Assembly (NCBI GenBank): GCA_963691705.1
Contig: OY829542.1
Span: forward strand, 43,087,105 to 43,151,104
DNA from: Viola odorata
Taxonomy: Eukaryota > Streptophyta > Magnoliopsida > Malpighiales > Violaceae
Length of the DNA stretch: 64,000 nucleotides
Reading direction: 5' to 3'
The notes under the pieces are model-generated. The model saw nothing but the letters and a program-made list of their open reading frames with translations. It made no database searches and had not been told where the DNA came from. Shown piece by piece: positions 56,778-64,000 of the stretch (the stretch's first letter is position 1; every line of letters begins with the position of its first letter). A program made the translations under genes and the position numbers.

Positions 56778-56930
56778 GATGGGCATGCGGAGCTGAAGAT
56801 CCTTTTGGGCCTATGAGATGGGCTTTGATCGGAATCGAAGGTTCGATTGGGCATGTAGAGCTGAAGGTCCGGTTGGGCCTATGAGATGGGCTTTGATCGG
56901 AACCGAAGGTTCGATGAGCTTGCGGAGTAG
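56778..56930 (+). repeat. ~67-bp tandem repeat in the element interior
   Basis: Units beginning gat(g/t)(g)gg start at 56778, 56845 and 56913 and carry 'gggcctatgagatgggctttgatcgga'-type text; the third is partial. No open frame. Confidence 0.85.
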
Positions 56931-57330
56931 ATCCGATGGATTGATGGGGAGTATGTTGATGATGGCACAGACCTAGTGCACGAGGTCTGGTGCAGTGGCG
57001 GCACACAACGAATCTCCAAACTGATGAGCTAAAACGGTGGGCCAATAGATTGAGCCCGAAGTATGATGGGTGAATTCCATATTTCGTGCAAGTTGATGGG
57101 CCAAATTGATAGGCTTACTCAGTTTGATGGTGAATTTTAAAGTACGGTGAATCTCCGAAAGGAACTTGAAGTCGGTGGGTCCTGTTGAGGACTGTGTAGA
57201 GCTTCGTTCAGAGGGAGATTGTCGGGCTCAGATGGTGGGCCTGGTGGTACTTTAATTGAGGGGGTGATCGTTGTAGTGTAGATGTATGAAGATTGATATT
57301 TTCTCATGATATGAGCTAGAGGGGGAGAAT

Positions 57331-58319
57331 TGTTGGTATCCAGCTTGAATGAGAAAAGTGAAAAATGATGGCAAGGAGAGTGGCAGTAGCAAAGACTGAA
57401 TAAAGAAGGAAAGGAAAAAGGTGGAAACCAAATTAATTGAAGGAGTCAATTAATTAGTGCAGCAGAAAAGCAAGAAACGAATGGAGTGGACACTGCCATA
57501 TTGGCCAATTAATTGAAGAGCCAAATTCAATTAATTGATGTGCGTTGGATTTGTTGACTTTTTCCTTTGTTGCTTTTGTTGACTGTGTGATGTGCAGGAA
57601 AATTGGAAATGGCCAACCAAAGTTGTGCTGGAAAGTGTAAAGGCAACCATGTGAGAGTGTGCCAAAAGGAGCACCATCTCATGTTTGACGGGCACAATGT
57701 GGTGTAATGATAAAAGGAATGGTAGTGGAAAAGAGGAGTGGATGCAGGTGCCAAATTGGAATATTTGGACTTGGACTTCTCATGATCACACGGTGATCAT
57801 GTGATTGTGGCTTGGGTTGGCACTGCCTTATAAATAGGCATGCCATTAAATGGAAGGTGAGCAGAGCAAGCTTGCAACGATGTAGCTGCTAGAGAGAGAT
57901 CAGTTGCAATGAAGAGCAACTGATCTGTGATTGAGAGGGATACTGTTGAGTATCCGAGAGAGAGAAAAATAGAGAGTATTTTTCTTGTTTGTGATTGAGA
58001 GAAAAATAAACCAGTGAGGGTATTTATTTTTCTAGATTGTGTCTCCTCGATCTAGATGAGAGATTGAGTTGAGAGAGATTGTAAAAGGGATGTTGTTGAA
58101 CATCCTGAGAGATTGTGAAAAGGATGCTGTTGAGCATCCTGATGTGATTGTAAGACTAATAATTTATTATTAGTGAAAGATTGTTCGGAGTTTGTCCCGT
58201 GGTTTTTCCTCGTTGGAGGTTTTCCACGTAAATCCTCGTGTTGTGTATTTGTTTGCTGCTTGCTGTATTTTTTGATTGTGTTCGATCCTGAGCGGGGAAA
58301 AGGTGATTTTTTCCCAACA
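57331..58319 (+). repeat. 3' LTR of the small LTR element
   Basis: 989 bp, almost identical to the left copy (differences at the 'cttgaatgag', 'gactgtgtg', 'gatgctgttg', 'gagtttgtc' and 'cctgagcgg' positions). Confidence 0.92.
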
Positions 58320-58324
58320 AAGGC

Positions 58325-58377
58325 TTTGTACGAGCAATTTTGTATTCGTCGGACGGATCGAGCCGATCGAGAGTCAA
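58325..58377 (-). pseudogene. Upstream part of the Arg/Ser-rich ORF
   Basis: Frame SARSVRRIQNCSYKA on the minus strand leads into the fragment at 55301-55765 across the LTR element. Upstream it becomes AT-rich (58380-58400), so the exon start is unclear. Confidence 0.35.
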
Positions 58378-59116
58378 ACAATAGAAAAAAAAAATTAGTA
58401 AGACGACATGGAAAAAAAATTAACAGAGAAGAGAAGAGAATGATATTGGAGGCGGTTGAGTACCAATATGGCTACGTTTTATATATATGCACAAAAAAGA
58501 TAAAGTAGGGTTTTAATTATGATAGTTTATCATTTGTCCTAAGAGACAAATTTCCCACTTCAATTGTAATTGGGACTCTTGGAAATTCCTGCAATATCGG
58601 CTTGCAATTGGACATTGGCAACTCCCACAATTTTAGCTTTTTTCTTTCCTTGGATCTACGACTTGATTGGATTTTAATTAATTGGATTAATTCCTCCATA
58701 TAATTAATTAAGATCTGGATCATAGGATCCGTGACATGATTTATGGTGACTGCATATATTTTCTCTATAAAAAAATAAATCTTTTACTCTTTACTACAAC
58801 ATGAAGTTTTTTTTGGATGGGTTCGATCTCGGCCGAGGGGAGTAATGTTATAACTCCCTTTATAACTCCTGGATTAATTTTGTGTAACTCTTATATTTAA
58901 TTCTTATATACGCTGTATCTTTCAGTTCTTATAAAAGATTGTTTGTAATTTAGATTTTAGATTGAATAAAAAACATAATATTCTCTCATCCTTCCTATAC
59001 ACTAACAAATCCAAATTATTAGAATTATTTAAATGCATGGTCCATATATAACAAAAACTCAAACGATGAAAAACTTTTAAGTTATGATCTCTTTCATATT
59101 GTCATTTTTTTTCCAT
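58378..59116. other. AT-rich spacer, nothing recognised
   Basis: No exon series, terminal repeats or RNA gene are seen. Confidence 0.55.
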
Positions 59117-59674
59117 GGTTTTATAAACTAGATTGGTCAGGCTAGTTTGACTGATAAAATTGAAGACCGTTCAACTTTTCAGTCCGATTTTGGCGTGAAA
59201 ATTAGATTTTAGTTGAATCGATAAAAAATCAGTGACTTGACTGATTCAATCAGTAAACCGGTCTCGAATTTTTTTTTACTTCAAATTTTAAATAAACATA
59301 AGTTTTGATTAAACTATTGGATCAATCTTAAATTTTGAGAACACATTTATGACAAAATTGATCAAATATCAACCGTTTGGATCAAGAAAAATCATCTCTA
59401 AATGACAAAAAAAAAATCAATTATTCTTTTTTTTTCTTCACACTCTATCAATATGTTTATAAAATTCCAAATTGGTTTTTATATTTTCATAATTAACTTC
59501 AAATTAATGATTTCTTGTTAAATTAAATAAAAATTACATTTTTTAGAAAAATAATTTTAGAAAATATAAAAATATTTAATATTATTAATTAAATTGAACT
59601 GATCTTCTAATTGAATTTTTAAATTTTTGAACCTTTTGATTATTGAGTTGAATCAACCGGTCCGGTTTTAAAAC
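59117..59674 (+). mobile_element. Non-autonomous repeat with GGTTTTA ends and 12-13-bp direct flanks
   Basis: The left end GGTTTTATAAACTAGATTGG and the right end (reverse complement: AGTTTTAAAACCGGACCGG) are imperfect inverted repeats. A(T)8-9CCAT occurs immediately outside both ends (about 59104-59116 and 59675-59688), which looks like a target-site duplication, its exact length blurred by the T run. Internal sequence is shared with 1-560. No coding content; the superfamily is unclear (hAT or MULE-like). Confidence 0.6.
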
Positions 59675-59759
59675 TATTTTTTTTCCATACAAAGAAAAAT
59701 TTCCATTGCTTTCCAATTGCGAGTTGAAAAAGAAAAAGAAAAGAAAAAGAGAATAATGT

Positions 59760-60242
59760 GAACAAGAGTATAAAACAAATTAGAGGGTGAATTTGCTGCG
59801 GCAAGGAGAGGGAAACATTTGCTAATTGCTGATGCTTATTTTGGGGAGAGCGTCTGCCTCACCTTTCCTTCCTGCCTCGGCGCCTCCAGTACAGCAATAC
59901 ACCCCTCTCCCTTCTCATTCCCACTGAATTTGCTTCTTTTGTTCTCCAAGTGAGTAATACACTGCGTATATTTGTATAATAATACCATATTTGTGAAAAC
60001 AAGCCTACTCTCCGCTTGGATCGACGCTTGCTTTGCCCAAAACCCTCCTGCAGCTGATTCTATAGGCACCCAATTTCCCCCTTTTGTTCCTTTTATTGGC
60101 TATCGAGGATTTTGAATTTTCCAAATCCGGAATCAAACCTATAAGCTACGTTCTGTCTTATTGCTTCCCTCCTCTCTCCATATCCTCCTTGTTTTGAAAG
60201 TTTAGAGATACACAGAGATCTGGTAGGCTCAGCGATATCGTG
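59760..60242 (+). promoter_or_regulatory. Proximal promoter/5' UTR region of the transporter gene
   Basis: Composition becomes more C/T-rich from about 59830, with a CTCC/CTTCC-rich leader typical of plant 5' UTRs. No single TATA box is convincing. Ends at the ATG at 60243. Confidence 0.35.
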
Positions 60243-62058
60243 ATGGAGAGCGACAACAACAAGAAGTCGGCAGTATCTGATGTGGGAGCGTGGGGCATGA
60301 ACGTGGTCAGCTCCGTAGGCATCATCATGGCAAATAAGCAGCTCATGTCCGCCGGCGGCTATGCCTTCAGCTTTGGTGTGCTCTTCTATCAGATCTGAAA
60401 TTTTCTAATTCCGATGTATTATTCATCTGATTATTAATTGATTTGGATTTGTTTCCAGCCACTACCTTAACCGGCTTCCATTTTGCTGTAACGGCGTTTG
60501 TGGGCATGGTGTCCAATGCTTCTGGTTTCTCCGCATCCAAGCATGTCCCTCTGTGGGAACTTCTCTGGTTCTCCATTGTTGCCAATACCTCTATCACCGC
60601 CATGAATCTCAGCCTCATGCTTAATTCTGTTGGTTTCTACCAAGTATGTTTCCTGCTGTTAATAACTTATAATTGCATCTCTATTCATCTCAGTAGATAA
60701 TGGATCAGCTATTAGATCTGGTTTTCACTCCATACCGCTCATCTTTTTCTATCAATTAACAACTCCTAATTATTCCAGATTTCCAAACTCAGTATGATCC
60801 CAGTTGTTTGCGTCATGGAATGGATCATTCACAGTAAACACTACTCTAAAGAAGTGAAGATTTCTGTTCTGGTTGTCGTCGTAGGTGTTGGTGTTTGCAC
60901 CGTCACTGATGTCAAGGTTAACGCCAAAGGTTTTATATGTGCATGTGTTGCTGTTTTGGCTACCTCCTTGCAACAAATTGTGAGTACTCTGTTCATCCAC
61001 TTCTCCTCAACAACATTCATTGCACTTTTAGCCTGCTCTTCATTCCTTTTCACCTTCCTACCATTATTTACAAATCATACGTCAAAGCAACTGTTATTGA
61101 ATTCATCTCTGCATTCTCGCCTATAATTTAAAGAAATCTGGAATGGACGTGATTAAAACAGACCTGAACTGCTCAGAGTTTGCCAAAAGATTCATACTCA
61201 GTAATCTATTCACAGCGTTGAAATTGTTATTGTTATCCAAACTAAAACTCAATTATGGTGGGAATAATGGTGGTGAACTTTCTGCTCATGGTTGAAGCAT
61301 ATGTATGTTCTTAATGAAGTTTATCCTTATTATTCAATAGGGAATGCCGTTTTTTTTAGTGTTCGCAATCTCTTTTTTATCCATTTTTTCATCTTTGTGT
61401 GACAGACTATAGGCTCCTTACAAAAGAAGTACTCAATTGGATCTTTTGAATTGCTGAGTAAGACAGCTCCGATTCAAGCCATTTCCCTCCTTGTACTTGG
61501 TCCGTTCATTGATTACTACCTGAATGGCAAGTTCATAACAACCTATAAGATTTCTACTGGTGCCATTGTAAGCAATTGTCCTCTTTTCGCTTCCATTCTT
61601 GTGTGTTGCCAATGAATGCCTTTTCTGTTCACTGTATTATAGTTCACTATATGCTTTTTAATCATCTTTTATATAATGAATTATGTGAATCTATGCAGTT
61701 ATTTATATTTCTTTCATGCTCCCTGGCGGTGTTCTGCAATATAAGCCAGTATCTTTGCATCGGAAGATTCTCTGCAACCTCCTTTCAGGTCTTGGGTCAC
61801 ATGAAAACTGTTTGCGTTCTTACATTGGGTTGGTTGCTGTTTGATTCACAATTGACTTTTAAGAACATAATGGGGATGGTCATTGCAATCGTTGGCATGG
61901 TAGTTTATAGTTGGGCTGTTGAGGCTGAAAAGAGTTCAAGTAATAAGATGTTGTCCCATGTGAAGCACAGCATGACGGAAGAGGAAATTAGACTTTTGAA
62001 GGAAGGGGTAGAAAGCTCTACTGTTAAGGATGTTGAACTTGGTGAGTCTAAAGGGTAG
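60243..62058 (+). CDS. URGT: UDP-rhamnose/UDP-galactose-type nucleotide-sugar transporter, five coding exons
   Basis: Exons 60243-60375, 60459-60643, 60779-60979, 61406-61567 and 61699-62058 have GT/AG introns and join in phase to 346 codons plus TAG, the usual URGT length. The protein starts MESDNNKKSAVSDVGAWGMN and continues through NVVSSVGIIMANKQLMS, TTLTGFHFAVTAFVGMVSNA, NSVGFYQISKLSMIPVVC, VCTVTDVKVNAKGFICAC, IGSLQKKYSIGSFELLSKTA and FSATSFQVLGHMKTVCVLTL, ending in a charged tail (KHSMTEEEIRLLKEGVE, DVELGESKG). This matches the plant URGT1/2 subfamily of the TPT/NST transporters: multi-pass Golgi membrane antiporters moving UDP-rhamnose and UDP-galactose into the lumen for pectin and other glycan synthesis. 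Substrate is inferred from family. No stop or frameshift seen, so it is probably the only functional host gene here. The URGT member number cannot be fixed. Confidence 0.95.
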
Positions 62059-62825
62059 ATTTGTATACTCTTGGCTGGCAATACAGGTATTGTGATGTTC
62101 TATTCAGGTCACGTAGTTAGTACATTGCTTCATTTGTGTGCCTGCCAGACTGTTTTCAGTTATGGCTCACACAAAATGCTGGAAATTGTGTCCATTTCCT
62201 TGAAAACAATTTGTTCTCTGGCTTATTTTTTCAATTATTATTTTTCCCAAATTATGTGCAAACTGCAAAGAGATTAGTTGTGGAACTTAATTCTATAGTG
62301 GGAAGCCTAGTAAGATGCATAATTTGTTTTTTCAAATTATAATTTTGTGTACTAGTTCTTGTTTTATTTTATGCTTTGTATGGGAACTAAAGTGCACGAA
62401 AGAAAAGAGGAAAAGAAAAAGAAAGGAGAGTAACGAAATTTCTAGAGAAATTCCTTTGTATATAAAGGAAATATCTTTTATATACAAAAAAAAATAAAGG
62501 AAATTTTAATATTTGTTTATGACAATGTGGATGGAAAGGAATTTTTTTTATAGTTATTTTTACCACTTTACCCTTATAATAAATTACTAGTTATATTTAT
62601 TTAGATTGAAACTAAGTAACTCTATTTTGCACTTCTTTGTCAACAAACATCATTATATCATTTTCTTCCGTCGTCTATTAATTCATGTTACCTCAAAATG
62701 TCAACTCTTTGGAGATTAATTCACCTTTTTCTTATGGCGACGGAATTCCATGTTTGGTTGATAGTTTATGAGATAAGCAAGATGAGAAAATAAAATAAAA
62801 ATGAAGAACAAGCAATCAAATTGCA
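62059..62825. other. 3' flank of the transporter gene
   Basis: Holds the 3' UTR for some distance, then A/T-rich sequence. A possible AATAAA is at 62493-62498, but the true poly(A) site is undetermined. Nothing else recognised. Confidence 0.5.
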
Positions 62826-63017
62826 TTAATCTTTTTCACAAATGTAATACATGATAACAAATTCAGCAGAACCAAAATACTGATGAGTAGTAAAAACACC
62901 ATCAATTTTTGCACCATTTATGTCTTCGTACACAAGAACATCAATTAAAACTTCATCCATGAATTTTGTCCACCGCATTAAGTCTCTTTTTCCGACATCC
63001 TTCTCTTGTATTGCCAT
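62826..63017 (-). pseudogene. Myb/SANT-like domain fragment (PIF/Harbinger-associated or L10-interacting type)
   Basis: The minus-strand frame MAIQEKDVGKRDLMRWTKFM then DEVLIDVLVYEDINGAKIDG and FTTHQY fits the N-terminal half of the plant Myb/SANT-like domain (PF12776: 'rWt..md..L...l.....g.kidg.ft..ay'). Only about 45 residues of the domain are present, and it ends in unrelated sequence with a stop. Such domains occur in PIF/Harbinger ORF1 proteins and in expanded host gene families, so origin from either is possible. Confidence 0.55.
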
Positions 63018-64000
63018 TATGTCTATTGTAAAACATGTACAAAAATATCAAATCCAATCATAATGCATTACAAAAACTTCATAAAAAAATTCAGTCAATA
63101 ACATAATGTCAATTACAAATACAACCAAATAATAGGACCAATTTTGACACAAAATTATATTTAAATTAGAAAGATCAAGACATATAGGCTGCGTTTCATA
63201 ACGGAAATATTTATGTTTGGAGATATTTCCAGAAAATTTTCTGAAAATGGAAATTCTGTTTCACAGCTACAATAAGTTTTCTGTTTTCCAGCCTTCATTT
63301 TCCAGCCTTAGAAAACTCGAAATCGTATTAACCTAACAACTATTTTTTATTTTTTGAAAAAAAAACTACTAGTTTTGTTAAATCAATTTGATTTTAATTA
63401 AACAATAATGCTAATGTTTTTTTTTTGTTAAGATTAATAAACTAAATAGTAGCACATTTTAAGTTTGTTAAAAATCAAATATAAATATGGTAAACATATT
63501 CATGTTTAAATTCAAAAGCACTAGCCATTTAGGGGCTGTTTAATTTTTGAAAATTTTTGAATTTTTTTCCAAAAATTGAAAAATATTCCAAAATCTGTTT
63601 CACAGCAACATTTTCCTAAATGGAATTTTTTTAGCAAAATTTTCAATTTTGCAATTAGAAAACAGTTTTCTAGAATTAACACTACAAGTTTAGAAAATTC
63701 TACAAACGCCATATTGGAAATTTTCCAAATTTTCTAAAAAAAACCGATCCATATTGTTAATCTAAAAAAGAAACAATGTTATTTTAGACATGTCTACCCT
63801 CATAATTTTGATATGCTAAATCTATTCATGTTAAAAATCAAATATAAATATAATAATTCCGTTCATGAAAATAAAATACATATAAAATAGTCTTGAATTA
63901 TTTGTTCATGACGTGAATACCACAAATTTGAACATTCAAAACATACTTAATTTAACTTGTTACTTCTTCATATTCTAACAATTATTATAATTAGCCCATA
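63018..64000. other. AT-rich spacer with short inverted, repeated motifs
   Basis: Blocks such as 'ctgtttcacagc' occur twice (63257 and 63595 regions), and 'gaaaattttctgaaaatgg' and 'caaattttctaaa' texts recur in both orientations, suggesting a decayed MITE. Ends and TSD could not be fixed. Confidence 0.35.

Larger units (their letters stand above)
55766..58319 (+). mobile_element. Small non-autonomous LTR retrotransposon (2554 bp)
   Basis: Two 989-bp LTRs (TGTTGGTATCC...TTCCCAACA) differ at about five positions. TSD AAGGC (55761-55765, 58320-58324). The PBS TGGTAGCGGAGC (56757-56768) and a polypurine AGAGGGGGAGAAT (57318-57330) give plus orientation. The internal region is only 576 bp and has no gag or pol, so it depends on another element in trans. 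The LTRs are long for a TRIM and the interior far too short for a LARD. Confidence 0.92.

Noticed and set aside
56487..57045. Minus-strand frames within the small LTR element
   Set aside because: Part is LTR sequence repeated at 58052, part is a 67-bp tandem repeat. No gag or pol motif.
1..64000. tRNA, rRNA or other structured RNA genes
   Set aside because: No cloverleaf boxes, rRNA-like conserved text or snRNA motifs were recognised; the tRNA-complementary sites are primer-binding sites.

Overview
This is nuclear DNA of a flowering plant, most likely a eudicot. The evidence is a spliced UDP-sugar transporter gene, plant-type Ty1/copia and Ty3/gypsy (Athila and Tat) retrotransposons, Stowaway and Mutator-type MITEs, and AT-rich spacers. 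It is a gene-poor, TE-rich segment with one apparently intact host gene (a URGT-family nucleotide-sugar transporter, about 60.2-62.1 kb) and the remains of several others.

Layout. 0-11.4 kb: AT-rich spacer carrying an LTR-like remnant, a MULE with 9-bp TSDs and ~150-bp TIRs (2578-4439), three Stowaway-type elements with TA TSDs, a foldback-like element with very long TIRs and 10-bp TSDs (7151-8464), an unrecognised exon series (9.3-10.7 kb) and two more MITEs. 11.6-22.5 kb: a young, nearly complete Tat-lineage Ty3/gypsy element on the minus strand (two 747-bp LTRs, TSD CCTGC). It has a long gag-pol broken by one TGA, and an additional spliced ORF on the opposite strand. 22.5-23.0 kb: exons of a DUF1666-type gene on the minus strand. 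23.0-50.1 kb: a copia element interrupted by Athila A (minus), whose 5' LTR is in turn interrupted by Athila B (plus), a three-level nest in which every insertion has a recognisable TSD. A hAT-type MITE also sits next to the copia 3' LTR. 50-59 kb: the far side of the DUF1666 fragment, a Mutator-type MITE, a TA microsatellite, 5' exons of an unknown gene, a possible solo LTR, and a small non-autonomous LTR element (55766-58319) inserted in an arginine/serine-rich ORF. 59-64 kb: a repeat sharing sequence with the window start, the URGT gene, and a Myb/SANT-like fragment.

Reading across element boundaries, one DUF1666 coding region was hit twice, by copia and by Tat. Its exon reads in phase when each element and one TSD copy are disregarded. 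LTR divergence counted by eye (copia 5/173, Athila A about 38/1520, Athila B 15/~1400, Tat 4/747) agrees with the nesting order. Most premature stops in the copia and Athila elements are explicable as C-to-T (or G-to-A) changes, in Athila B mostly CAG to TAG, which is the pattern expected from deamination of methylated cytosines in silenced chromatin.

The most unusual coding content is the antisense, intron-containing ORF of the Tat element (12986-15313), with a Transposase_28-like N-terminal part and a coiled-coil C-terminal part, next to a 51-bp tandem array.
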